Shown here: positions 1-12,500 of the stretch, piece after piece | Position numbering within the stretch: the first letter of the stretch is position 1 | How the letters are laid out: every line of letters starts with the position of its first letter | From: Nephromyces sp. MM_2019 | Taxonomy: Eukaryota > Apicomplexa > Aconoidasida > Nephromycida | Direction: 5' to 3' | DNA length: 64,000 bases | Assembly: GCA_015657535.1 (NCBI GenBank) | Contig: JADHZB010000712.1 | Span: 36,831 to 100,830 of the forward strand | The notes under the pieces: generated by a model | Databases searched by the model: none | Told to the model about the DNA's origin: nothing | The model's input: the letters and a program-made list of their open reading frames with translations, nothing else | Translations under genes and position numbers: made by a program

Positions 1-1362
1 GAGATGGTTGAACAAATCTTATCTTTGCTGGCAGTGTGGAATAGCTCAACTCGTTTTAGAATATGGCTTGATACGTTTGCAGCTAGATTTAAAGAATTTA
101 TACAATTGAAGAGCCAGTTCTTCGATCCTGGTTGGGTACTAAAAAAATATCAGCAATCGTTGAGCCGACTTGAAGGACCTATGCTTTCGTTGCAGCAGAA
201 GCTTGGTTCTATGGTAGCTGTACCATTTAACGTAGAGCAAGGCAATGGGCTGGTATCCGTTTGCGTAGATTTCATATTGCTGCTAATTTGCGCGGCATGT
301 GACTTGGCTGTATACTTAACCCTTATCTATCTGCTTACCCGATGCGCAGTGTGGATAGAGTATGTAGGAGGATTCAGAAGTGTTACCGGCTACTACACCT
401 TGAAATCTTTGACTTATTCTATTAATAGAATGACCGGTCTTACCTCGTGGCTATTTGAATGTGACGCATCTTGGTGCTATAAATACCTGGCTGCTCTAGC
501 TACAAAGTCAATGATGTTCTGCTTACGCCCATTGAATATTAGTATGACATACTATACTCTGGAATCTAGTAATGCACTCACGAGACGATACTTTTATCTC
601 CCAGAATCTACCCCACAGTTCTCCATAGGGATGGAAATTGAAGGGGACATTGCCGGGGTGGAGTTTCGTGACCCTGGTATCATGCATTCAAGTGGGGCTG
701 CTCTCACCAAGGTTGATTCGCCTCATTCAGAGAAGCTATGTGGAAAAGTGATGTCAGAACCAAGTGGAATAACCTCTGACTCTAGCCTTGAAACCCATGA
801 GTTAATCAGCAAAAAAAGCAATATCATACACCCTGACGGTGCTCTGGCAGATTCGCTTAGTAGCAGAGTAAGAGTAAGTCCGCTGCAGCAGGTTTTTAAT
901 TCTGTTTCTCCCTCCGGTAAGTCAAACCCGCGTGCTGAAGCCGTTTCTGGGAATTCAATGTGGATTATGCCATTAATAAATATTTCTTGGAATCCTCTAG
1001 ACCTACTCAGTGCAGATAACACGGTTCTTCGGAGTGCAGCAACCCTGGGTGACACTTCGCTGGTACTAGTTAGATACAATTATTTGATGTCAGCAGTGCT
1101 GCTATCGATGAGCAGCAAAATATCACTGATATTCATTGCTGTTTGGAAGTTTTGCAATCTCGGGGCATTCCTCCCTACGAGGATTTTCCTGATTATTTCG
1201 AATTTCATTGCAGTCAAAATATTCCTTTCGTCACAAAATACATACTACTATTCTTTCCTCATTGTAGGGTTTTCATACATTTTCAAAACTATGTTCTCCA
1301 CATGGCTATGCTGCAGCGTTTTTGAGTTTCCATTTTGGGTTGCGTTTATAGGAAGCATATAG
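1..1362 (+). CDS. 3' part of a multi-pass membrane protein gene (unrecognised)
   Basis: An open frame of about 450 codons runs from the window edge to a TAG at 1360-1362, far longer than expected by chance here. The frame is still open at base 1 and an ATG lies at 4-6, so the true start, or an upstream exon, may be outside the window. Hydrophobic stretches suggest membrane segments near residues 84-112, 355-400 and 413-450. Between them is a hydrophilic loop of about 150 residues (roughly 195-340) rich in Ser, Glu and Pro. Cysteine and aromatic residues are frequent in the N-terminal third. I recognise no family. Introns inside the frame cannot be excluded, since several GT and AG dinucleotides could serve, so residues near 110-180 may be mis-joined. 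That this is a coding exon is fairly likely; the membrane call is inference from composition. Confidence 0.5.
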   Translation, partial: EMVEQILSLLAVWNSSTRFRIWLDTFAARFKEFIQLKSQFFDPGWVLKKYQQSLSRLEGPMLSLQQKLGSMVAVPFNVEQGNGLVSVCVDFILLLICAACDLAVYLTLIYLLTRCAVWIEYVGGFRSVTGYYTLKSLTYSINRMTGLTSWLFECDASWCYKYLAALATKSMMFCLRPLNISMTYYTLESSNALTRRYFYLPESTPQFSIGMEIEGDIAGVEFRDPGIMHSSGAALTKVDSPHSEKLCGKVMSEPSGITSDSSLETHELISKKSNIIHPDGALADSLSSRVRVSPLQQVFNSVSPSGKSNPRAEAVSGNSMWIMPLINISWNPLDLLSADNTVLRSAATLGDTSLVLVRYNYLMSAVLLSMSSKISLIFIAVWKFCNLGAFLPTRIFLIISNFIAVKIFLSSQNTYYYSFLIVGFSYIFKTMFSTWLCCSVFEFPFWVAFIGSI

Positions 1363-4300
1363 ATGGATGCTGGCCTAAATACTTTAATGAACGCATAAGA
1401 ATGCGAAAAAAATGCTTCCACCTTGAACTCGACCAATGCGTGAAGGCTGCATCCTAGGTCGATGCACACGATCCACTAATAGCGTCTACCAAGGAACTTC
1501 TGAGGCCTGCATAACTTCACTGAATACAAGTTAAAGGTATCATGCTAGTTAAAGTCTCTGTGCCACATTTTTGTACTGCTTTTTCACTATTTGGGAATGC
1601 CTTTCCGTGGGTGACATGTTTGCATCCCTCAGCAGCGTACAGGACGTGCAGCCGTGTCAAACTAGAGTCACGCACAAGTCATCACAGTACAACTGTGGCA
1701 CCTTCGGCGACAAAAACGAGCGATAGTTTAGCATAGGTGAAGTGAATAATGGTAAACTGGGCTGCTGCGGAAAAAAATTGTTCAAAAAGATTTTAATGAA
1801 AGCTCATTGCGTATTTCTCGTTCCGACAAAATTAGTTGTTTCAGTAGGCATTGGTGGCTTCTGGCAACTTCGCGCACGTTGCTTTTTCCACTGTGTATAT
1901 AAGCGCCAGATATCAAGAATTAATTAACAACCTCATATCCTTGGAAGAGCTGGTGGACTGTTCTTACGGCTACCCGGGAAGCATAGCTAGCGAGACATGA
2001 TACTATTTACCATGTTCAGAAGTTCTGCCAGGACCCAAAGTGGTAGGAAAAGACTCATTGCCTTATTTACATGCACTGAGAACTAATTGCGCCATTTATA
2101 AGAATATTCGAAGCACATATCCTTAAATTTAATCGAGTTTTCTCGTTAAAAGTAACTAGCAATTTGTGGCATTTCAACGCAACAGCCACCAAAAAATGCA
2201 AAAGTACGCCGACGGCAAATTCCGTATTTTTGAGTCAGCAGGTTAGAAATGCTTACTCAACCCCGAATTTTTTTAAGGATGTTATACGCGCGCGTTTGTT
2301 CTTCAACCTATTTTAGATGTGCCAAAGTTCAAATCCTTGACACGGGGAAAGCTGGTGTCCCGTTAAAGGCTGGATATTGGCAACGGCTTGCCTAATTTCA
2401 AACTTCGTGGGGCTCTGCATGGGTGCCCCTACTTTTATGTATGTGCGCTTGCACACGATACTCCGTAGCAGACTAGCCAACTTACTCCGTAGCAAACGAA
2501 TCCCAATCATTTCTGAAAATGAGAGTTGAAAGCGATTATCTACCAAGAAGGCACGGCCGTCTTCTGGCGGAACGAAGTAAATAAAGCTTCAGTTCTCACG
2601 AGGAAGTAGCGTATCTTATTAGTTTCAGTAAGCAGGCGATGACTAGCTCTGATTGAAAAAGGGTACAACTGTTTCAGATGTGGCGCATGGATGAAACTGA
2701 TGTAACTTACAATATAAGCGATGTGACAATAAAGCGTCCATCACCTGGGTAGCAGTGAGCACCGGCGTGGCATCTGAGTCGCAAGACGGTGTGATTATGA
2801 CAGCCAGTCTTGCAAGGCAGAACAACCGTTTTAGCATGCAACAAACGGCAATCCAGACACCGCGAATCACAGAGTCAGCGCTTCGAAAACTTAAGCACGC
2901 AAGGAACACGAGAGTTTGAGTAGCTGAGCAGATCCTTTAGGCTTTTCTATACAACTCCCGAAAACTCCACCAGTTTTTTCATGGAACAATGCGTTGGCTG
3001 ATGCCACTTTACGCACGAGCAAAAAGCTTTGTACTGCGGCACGAATCGCACAACATTGGCTATTTTGACAGAATCGCCAACAAGCAGTGAAGTTTTAGAT
3101 TTAGACAGTACCACCGCTAACCTCGCCCACGCATTGCCCCTACGCCTCTACTTATCCAACGCTAAGACTCGCGACTTGTGTTATATTGTACTGCTTTCAA
3201 CAAGTAAAAGCACGTTGAAAGGAAAACAATGTCAGTAACGGCTATAAGTGCTGGAACTTCACGATAGAGGTGGCAGGCCACCGAAGTCCGCAGCTCCTCA
3301 CAACAACTTACCAAAACCTTCAGAAAAGGTAGCGGAACGGAGTGACAAATCAAGTGGTTACTAAATAGTAGACGAGGGGATCAAAACTAAATGCATTTTT
3401 GTACTTTAATAATCGCGTAAGTAACCGCTATGGTTAAAAAGGCCAATTGGAATTGAGTTAAAAGACCACTTCGAGACTATCGTAGTTGTAAACGCACGTT
3501 GTGCGAGGGGCTTACATGGACAACGGCAGTGTCCCTAGAAAAAAAGCGCCTTCGAGTGAGAGTAAGAGAGGGAGTCAATCGTAGCAACGCAGAATGCTCC
3601 AGCGCAAAACGAGCATAAAATTCAACTAGACAAAATTTTCTTCCCAGTTGGGTCATTTTTAGTGATTGAAACGCTGCCAAACGGATTTCCCCATTCACAT
3701 CAACTTATAGCTATGCATGACAATACACAATTGAGAGCCTCCAATAGTAGCAATATTTGCGAAATACAGTGATCCGTGGAAGCTGTCGAGTAATCCAGGC
3801 AACTCACATCATGAAAGTCCAGAAATGAGCATACAGGCCCGCGAAAACTCATTAATGAGTGTCTTTTTTTAATACCCAGTAAAAACTCGGGGTTATGAGC
3901 GCAGGCTATGCTTTAGGCATGTTTAAATATGTTTGGCGGCTTTCCGCTTATATACTGTTACTGCAAAAACAAACTCTAAACAGCTGTTAATCAGCTATAC
4001 TTTAATTGATAAACTTGGTAGTTGAGCTACCACACCGGCAACTTCAATATTTTAAAAAATTACACCGCTTTAATATCATCCATAAGCGCCGGCCCTATCC
4101 AGCTGGAATATAGCTCGTTTCCTGTAGCATAAAAAACAAAGTAGCAAGACATTTTCCAATTAGAACTTCATTTGAGAATGGATAGCAATAAGGCTAGACT
4201 AAGGAAGGATTGCAATGATGAAATTACTCCGAAAAAGCAGCCAGTGGACGCCATGGGGGAATATAAACATGACATAACACAAGGTGAACAGGTACACGCT

Positions 4301-5244
4301 CCATGGAACTAGGGATTTTCGATCGCAAGTTAAAAGTGAAGAATGCATTGAACTTTTTCAGACAGCGTGGCAGTATTCTAGGTTATTGATTTTACAGTAA
4401 CATATATCCGACTATAACTCCCGAAAAAAAGCATTCTAGTGCATCGTTTGAAAAATATTTTGTATCTAGAAGAAGCGAACCGAAACAAAGAAAAACACGC
4501 AACTGAACTGCTGTTTCTACAGTGTCTTCATCTTCAACTCACATCACATTTTTGAAAATCATAAAGCCACTCAATAGGCAAAACGGGTTCATTCCAATCA
4601 CAGAAGTAATATTCATAAAAGTTTACATAGCATACGAGGCATTCCATACAAGTAAAAAGCTTCTGAAGCAAAAAATACATCCCGGTCTCTAGGCTATTCC
4701 GTGTGCGACTCTACTGTTTTGGCGATGTTTTGTGCGCACAACTACAGTTTTTGTTACACTGTGTGTGCGACTCTATAACCTCCTATGCTGCATCTTTTCC
4801 TGTCTTCAGCTAAAGATGCATAGTATGGGAAATATTATTCTAGAGGGTAAAAAGCAAGCAAATAAATTCCCACCTTCAGCTATCTCGACGAAACTCCTGA
4901 GCTTCCTGTCTACAGTGCTATTTCCGTTACGGAAGCGGACGTAATCAGATGGACCAGTCTGCTCAGTTACGAATCCTCTTAAGCTGCAAAGAAAACGAGT
5001 ATATACTGCATTCAATAAATCTCATGTAAGCTAACCTCTTCATAATAACTTACAACTTAACGATAGAACATGCGTGAATTATCCCGTATAACGACTAGAT
5101 GCAGTGATCAAATAAAGTTGAGGATGGAGCTATTAAATCACGTTTTACTGAGAAAAAAGCTCATATACGAAGTATTTCTCTCCAATTTCACTGAGGAAAT
5201 GCACTCGAAGGTTATAATCACTCTGTAAGATGGGCTGTCAGATC
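1363..5244. other. Interval without an assignable gene
   Basis: This interval separates the plus-strand membrane protein from the end of the minus-strand eIF4G gene. It lacks the strong CA/TG strand bias of the eIF4G introns and looks compositionally balanced. Open frames of 60-90 codons occur on both strands (for example minus 2313-2546, 2643-2909 and 3477-3698, plus 3029-3238), but none overlaps a recognisable domain and I could not chain them with consistent splice phases. Genes with very short introns, as suspected elsewhere in this window, would be hard to see by eye. Confidence 0.4.
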
Positions 5245-6521
5245 TCAGACTTTTAGCTTGAAAGAATGGAGATTGCTGATTCTAATAATGCTCATACATT
5301 TGCCGGATTCGCGAATTCGCAAATATAAAATCATTACTGCTTTCATAAATTCAGGCCTAGTGCAAGCATTGGAGGGAAATTGAGTGATACACACGCCAAA
5401 TATCACACGTGCTAGCATCACATGCTTCAATATGAGATTTTCACGAAAATTCGGTAATTTATAAAAAAATTGATTCCCTTTATTCCAAAGATTGACTCAC
5501 CTTTCCTTGCACAAAGTGGGAAGCAAAACTTTTTCAACAACCACCGACAAAAGCATCTCAAAAGCTAGATTTGCTTGATCGATAGTGCACGCATTGTCTG
5601 AGAGTATCGCCTTGAAACAGGACAACCAAGCAGTCTGCAGAAAAAAATGGAAAAAATTACTTTTATGCAACTTAGAGTAAACATGAATTCACACACACTC
5701 ACTTTATCGAAACAAAAATAATTCACCGGAAATAGGCTACACACACATACATGGACATATGTACGGACACATATACACACACACAAAAACACACACATGG
5801 AATTGAATTATAACCCTAATATCACAGCTTCAAAGTAACTACATGACACACACACGCAGCCACATAAACATGCCACTGCTAACCCCGTGGTTTTGATTTT
5901 CAACATTTAATTTCGAGCAACTTTCAATGGCTTGAGAAAGATCCTTGTTTTGATAAAGCTCAGTAACAACGTTTTCCAGAGCAAAGCTCAGTGAATCCTG
6001 AAAAATATATGAAGAAATAGCATTCTATTGAGCATCGCAAAAAGCTTCTTCCTTAGTAAAAGTGTGAAGACCTACGAATCTAGTAGGCTCATCACATCGA
6101 GAGAGCTCACTAAATAACACACAAAAGCGTGAGGAGTCATGAAGAAGTAGAAAAAGGTAAAAAATAACAACAGAAATTGTCCAAGCAGCAATAATCATAA
6201 AATACTAGGCAAAATGGAGATTTCTCAAACTAAATGACGAGAAACCTGTGATTCAGTAAAAAAACTCACTGGTTGCTAGAAGCAATCAACGAGAAAACAG
6301 TATATAAACTGTAAAAAAAGCTAAAAGATGTGTGTGTATTCTTACTGCAAAAAAATCTAGCAACTTTTCTGCACTGGATTGACAGAAAAATGCCAGTGAT
6401 TTCAGTGGAAATGAAAGGAGCGAGATCAAATATATTCAAAGAGACTCACTGTATTGCTTGTTCATAACAAACTTTACTATGAAGGCACAAATCATTTAAT
6501 TTGACGGAAGATGAGCTTTTT
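5245..6521 (-). other. Divergent MA3 domain and C-terminus of eIF4G
   Basis: Exons 14-18 encode a helical C-terminal region. The segment ALENVVTELYQNKDLSQAIE resembles helix 1 of MA3 domains (IEEYL...D..EA). It is followed by helices running through NLAFEMLLSVVVEKVLLP and RPEFMKAVMILYLRIRE to a TGA at 5245-5247. Phases of exons 14 to 18 agree with one another (2, 0, 0, 2). The MA3 call rests on position and one conserved helix, so it is moderate; a second eIF4A contact is the expected role. Confidence 0.55.
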
Positions 6522-9500
6522 CTACACGAAAATTCACAGAATCAAAGAATCGGCAATCTTGTAAAATCAAAAAAAAATGTTTGAAGGGATGAGATCAACA
6601 GAGTAAGCATATATTCCATTTATCCTGCACACACTATAGACTGGATAACTGGTATAATGACGAAAAAAGGCAAAAAAAACTCAGGCAAAGGCCAATCACT
6701 AGATTATCACCAGTTTATTTTGCTGCTATAATACGTAAGCAACGTGTGTTCGAAGTAATCTACAAGCCATAAACAGCTCAAGACAATGAAAAAACATCAA
6801 TAGCTCTGCTTCTTACCGCTACAGTGGAGGAGTTAGTACCAGCGACGTTGTCCAGGCTGAAGAAAACAAAAGAAAACGCAGAAATTGAAGCCTAGAAATG
6901 TATATCGAGGATTTTCCTTGCCCACTCAAAAAAACGTAAAGAAAAGGAGTAGCAAATTGCCACTAATACTATGTTATCGGTACAAACAATGCACACACAT
7001 CACAATCATGCAGGCGAAGCGATAAATAAGAAAAAAATCTTCACTAAAGAATAAATAAAAGGGAAAAACTACTATATTCTATTCTGTGTGGGAGATGTAT
7101 GTACACTGAAAAAAAAGAAACTTTTTATGCAGTTGCGTGCTTTTGTGTGCAAACTTTTGTTTATACGTGTATTATATGAAGAAAACCAGCAGTTCGTAAC
7201 ACTAACAAAGCTCCAAAAAGCTTGATTTAACACACCACCACCATGCGCATCTATCAGACATCCTCTTGAATAAAAGCAAAAGGTTTCTAATCTCCAGGCA
7301 AAAAGTCACACACACAGTGAAACTTGTCGAACATGGAGCAAGCAGTCCCAATGCTACGGAAGAAGTGTGTTCAAAAAGCAAAAATCTCACTTACTTTGGC
7401 ATGCTTTCACCTCTGGAAATTTCAGCAGTAGCGAGTTTTATGTCTTTATTAACACATACATCAGAATCTTCATTAGCGGCTTCCACCTTGTTTTCAGCAT
7501 TAACTGTGCCTAGTTGTGGAGCCTCTTGCGGCACAGCTTCATCGTGATTCACAACAGTAGGTGTGTAAGTAGTGGAGGTGCTAGGAGGAGGTATCCTGCA
7601 TCGTAAAGAAAAAAAAGGAATGTAACACGCACACAGATTCCAGCGAGCCAATCAAAAATTAAAACGGAAAGCTAGTAACTAAGTATACAGAGAAACGGTA
7701 GATTGAACTTTAAACCAAAGAGAAGACAATTAGTATAATATATACTAATAGACACACACAANNNNNNNNNNNNNNNNNNNNNNNNNNNNNNNNNNNNNNN
7801 NNNNNNNNNNNNNNNNNNNNNNNNNNNNNNNNNNNNNNNNNNNNNNNNNNNNNNNNNNNNNNNNNNNNNNNNNNNNNNNNNNNNNNNNNNNNNNNNCGGT
7901 AGATTGAACTTTAAACCAAAGAGAAGACAATTAGTATAATATATACTAATAGACACACACAAGCGGTAGATTGAACTTTAAACCAAAGAGAAGACAATTA
8001 GTATAATATATACTAATAGACACACACAAACGGTAGATTGAACTTTAAACCAAAGAGAAGACAATTAGTATAATATATACTAATAGACACACACAAGCGG
8101 TAGATTGAACTTTAAACCAAAGAGAAGACAATTAGTATAATATATACTAATAGACACACACAAGCGGTAGATTGAACTTTAAACCTCATGAAGACACCAG
8201 CAGAAATATGCCAAAAATATCTTGAGATAATTCATCAATCTCAATATATTCAATGGGGTTTCATCAGTTACAAAGTACAAGATATAGTATAGAATTCTCA
8301 AAAAAAAAAGATAATGTGTGCGTGCTCTGAGGAAACAAAACACAGCAGTACATTTAAACACCCAGTACTGCATTCGATGCACAAAACCATTACAGAACAC
8401 ACAGCAAACTATATACGACATGCATATTTCAAGACTGCATTGCTATTATTATGCATTTAAGCCTACTAAAAATCACTCGGCCCTAACACGGAAAAAGCTA
8501 GACCCCACTAACTTGTCTTTAGAGTATTTAGGAATAGACGTATTGGCAGTAGTCGTCAGTGAAGAGTTACTTCTAAGGATTCCCTTAGCCATAGGATTAG
8601 ACATCATGTAGTTACTAGCTGTAGAAGACTGAGGTAACCTTCTCTGCAGAATTTCAAAGGTTTAGACATATACCAAAAATGTGTGTAATACTATTACTTA
8701 TCAATCCTCATGTTAGACTTACTTTTTTTCAACTTCAAATACATGAAAAAACATCACAAATCAATGAAAAATGCAGGAAAAAAGTCATCAAAGCTCACTG
8801 TTTTCCCGTGAATAACTAGTTAAGCAAAAAATCATTGCCAATTCCACAAATGCCTACATTCAAGCCACTCACATTCCAAAAATTTTCATTCATTTTTTAT
8901 TGAAAATGAGGAATATTTTATCAATTATCGATGAGAATGACAGTAAGGCATCATACAAGTTTAAAGCAGAAATCAGTATGTTGAGAAACTTGAAAAACAC
9001 ACCCAAAACTACTGAAAATGTATAGCAAAAACGGTCTCAAACAGCTTCAGAATGTAAAGACTTACACACAAAAATACTCGCCAATGTGAAGAGAAAAGCG
9101 TAAACACGAAGTGCTACAAACCTCACAATATATATACACACACATAAAAACACTCGCCTATCTGAAGAGAAAAATGCAAACACAAAGACCTATAAAGTTC
9201 ATCTCCACACAGAAAAAAAGGCATCACCAAGAGTGGGAGGATTATACGCATCAATTCACTGCAGAAAACTACTTCTTACAAATTAACACACAAGCATTTC
9301 ATACATATCATTAAGCAGCGACTATCAAAAAACTTACCTCTCCACCAAAACCATCAAAGTACTCATCGTCTCCTCCATAGAACTGCAGGAAAATCTCCTT
9401 CAGAGTTCTTGGACCTTGCTCTTTAGCCTCCTTCTGCTTAGCCCAGTGATTGCCATAATCGTCAAACACATTCTGAAATATTCAAAGCGAACACAGAACA

Positions 9501-12500
9501 CACACACAAATATATATTTCAAGTCTGTGTAATCCAAACTATAGCAACATAAATGCGAAGCTGCCAGCCTAAATGGCGACACACCTTCAGCCAAGCTGAA
9601 TGAACATGAAGGAAAATACACACGGCAAAAAGCTCATCAAAATTACCTTTAGCAAGCATCTAGTCCTAAAGTCTAGGGAATCATCAAAGCAAAGGCTGTA
9701 AATCTCATCTAGCAAAACAGCGACATCATCCTTCACACGAGACTGCAGAACAAAGAATCATGCCACAAGGAGTTATTATAGCATCCTAAACCCTAAAAAT
9801 GAGATATCTACAGAAGGTAAATGTATGATATCAATCACATATTCGTATAGTATAAGAAAAAACTTCATAAAGGCCAGAAAGCATAAAATTGTTAAGCATA
9901 GAAAAAAATACATATGCACACACACACAAGCAAGACCTGAAATGGAGTAAAGTATGCAGAAAGAGGATAATATCGAGAAATAGAAACGAACAGGCTGCTT
10001 TTTCAAAAAAAATACAGGAAAAAACTTAAAGGCAAAAGCTGGCAAAATGACATTGGAGCGGAAAGAGCGGAGGCAGAAGACAAAAGCGCAAAAAAGCAGC
10101 TTAAACGAAATAATGAATTAGCCTAAAAATCTGCAAGAGAGAGTACACACCAAGAGATCAGAGAGCACACACCGAGAGCAGAGAGAGCACAGGCACACAC
10201 ACTGCAGCAAAATTTATACTTATCTAAAACAAATATTCACGCACTCTACTCCAGCAAATCAATAAATAACTACTCATAAAGCCACTTACAATAGGAGAGA
10301 GGAAGGTAGGCCCAGTGGAGTTCAAGAATACACTGAGAGCTTCCAGATAATACAAGCCTTGATCTTTTCCTTGTGAAAGCTCAATGCATGCCTTTCTGTT
10401 TGTTAAGAGCTCATGAATGCATCGCTGGAATAAGGCGTGAGAGAGGAGCTTTACCTTAAGCAACTCACTCACTAACAACATCACACCATTCATCTTCTTC
10501 TTGTATTTGATCTGAGCCTCAAACTCAGCAACAGCACCAGTGCCTTCAATCTTTAACTGCATAGGCTTCAAATTCGCCTCAAAGGAGGACTGACACTCCG
10601 CGAGGACTAGGCTGTAAACACACACACACACACACACAGAGAATTTATTGAACAATTCATTAGTAGGATGTTGTGAGGGAGAAAGATAGAGGGATTGAAT
10701 GGTTACGTACACGAAGTATCGAGCAGTTTGTGCTGTGTGCAAAGGTAAACATAAGGAAAGACGCACACAAGAAACAATTAAGATGAATGACCAATAGTAG
10801 GAGTAAACATCCTGGCTATGATGGAAGAGGAGATAGGTAACGGAAAATGGTTTTTTCAGGATGTCATAAGAGAGCGAAAGCATTGAGGTAATGTTAGGAG
10901 GGGGGGGGAGAGGGGGGGAAAGAGGTGGGAAAAAGGTGAGAAAACTGGGAGGCAGAAAAAAAAAACGAGTCCTTGCTACACACACACATACTGAAGCACA
11001 TTACGCAAGCCGCGAGATACATATGGCCTGCTAAACTTCATTCGCATCACCAGAAAAGCTACAAAACCAACTTACCCCTTAAACACGCTTTTTCCTTCAA
11101 CGGCAGTAGCTACATCGACTTGCACACACAGCTTTGCGTACATCTGCAAAAGAAAAAAACAACAAAATACTCTATAAGCTATGCACCAAGTTGTGACCAC
11201 AAAAAAATTTGTGTGTGTGTGTGTGTGTGTCTCGGAGTAGAAGCTGTCCCGCTACTCATTAGCACTTTTTTTCTCAGTGCATACTGCAGCTTTCGTGAGC
11301 TAACTATTCATCAGTATGCATCCGATTCAATTTTATCAGGCATCAAGATGAGCTAGTATTTCTCTAGGATTAAAGAGCATTAAACCATCTCCACGTGTGT
11401 GTGAATCCTGGAAGAGTTGCGTGTGAATTCTGCAATACTTCAAAGTTGAGCAGAAGATGAAAACTGAAGAATTTCAACTGTCAACCTCCAAATAAACTGG
11501 AAAACAAATGTGAGCTACAGTGCTTGAGCAAGGCTTGTTGCTGCTTACGAGGTGCATACATACACACATACACATTGCAGGTCAACACACTTTCTGCCAC
11601 TAAACACACAACACATTTACCAACAAGGCATTTCCAGACGCAGATCATCACAAGGGATATATGCGTAGCATCACTCCAGTGTATGCTTATATATTCGCTA
11701 TTTTACCCACCAAAAAAGGCACATAACATAGAATCACAATCACAAATCACTTCAAGTACTTAATCACACACACTAGGCTAAAAAACACAGATACTACTGA
11801 ATCAAAACCCCAGCACCTATCCGCTGTTTCTGCCACTTAGCATATTTTTCTCTTCAAAAAAATGCACGCACGCACATATAAATCGAAATAAGCACGTCAT
11901 CAAAGCCTTAATAGCCAAAGAACGCATTACAGGAGATACACCTCTACACACTACAATCCTCCAAACCTTAAATTCATCCTGAATGCCCTTCTACATAAAA
12001 GCACACACACGACAAAAAAAAAGAGCAACCAATCAGCAATCTCATCAAGTTAAAACCATTTTTTCACCTCAAAATCATCAAAATTTGAAGCAATCATGAA
12101 GTTTTGCAGGCCAACGCGTAGTCTAAAGCTTCAAGAGGAAGATGAAAAGACAGTATTAGTAAAAACTGTAAGCTCACCTCCACAAAATGATGCTGAGTAG
12201 CAGCTTTCTCAAAAACAAGAGAAGCTAAAGGCCTCAGCAGCCCAAGATCCTCAAAGACAATCTCCAAAATTTGGGACGTGAGATACTCAAACCGCTCAAT
12301 TGTCAGCTTGTTCAGCAATAAGTTCAATGCACGAACTTTTTGAGAAGTTGCATCAGTCCTGAAGCAATAGGAGCACACACACACACACTATAAGTTCCGC
12401 AAAAATATAGAATCGGATGTAGAATTGAAAGGAAGCAGTACATGAATGATATGTGAGGGTACACACCAGCGGTGCTATGCAATACACAGCAAATAACTAC

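Noticed and set aside
2320..2345. TTCAAATCC resembling a tRNA T-loop
   Set aside because: The flanking bases do not pair as a T stem, and no acceptor, D or anticodon arm can be drawn.
7672..7962. Open frames across the N run on the minus strand
   Set aside because: They read through undefined bases and minisatellite units inside an eIF4G intron.
12094..12177. Read-through extension of the first MIF4G exon
   Set aside because: The extension past the GTGAGC donor is intron; the next exon (11143) continues the MIF4G pattern exactly as FVE-MYAKLC.
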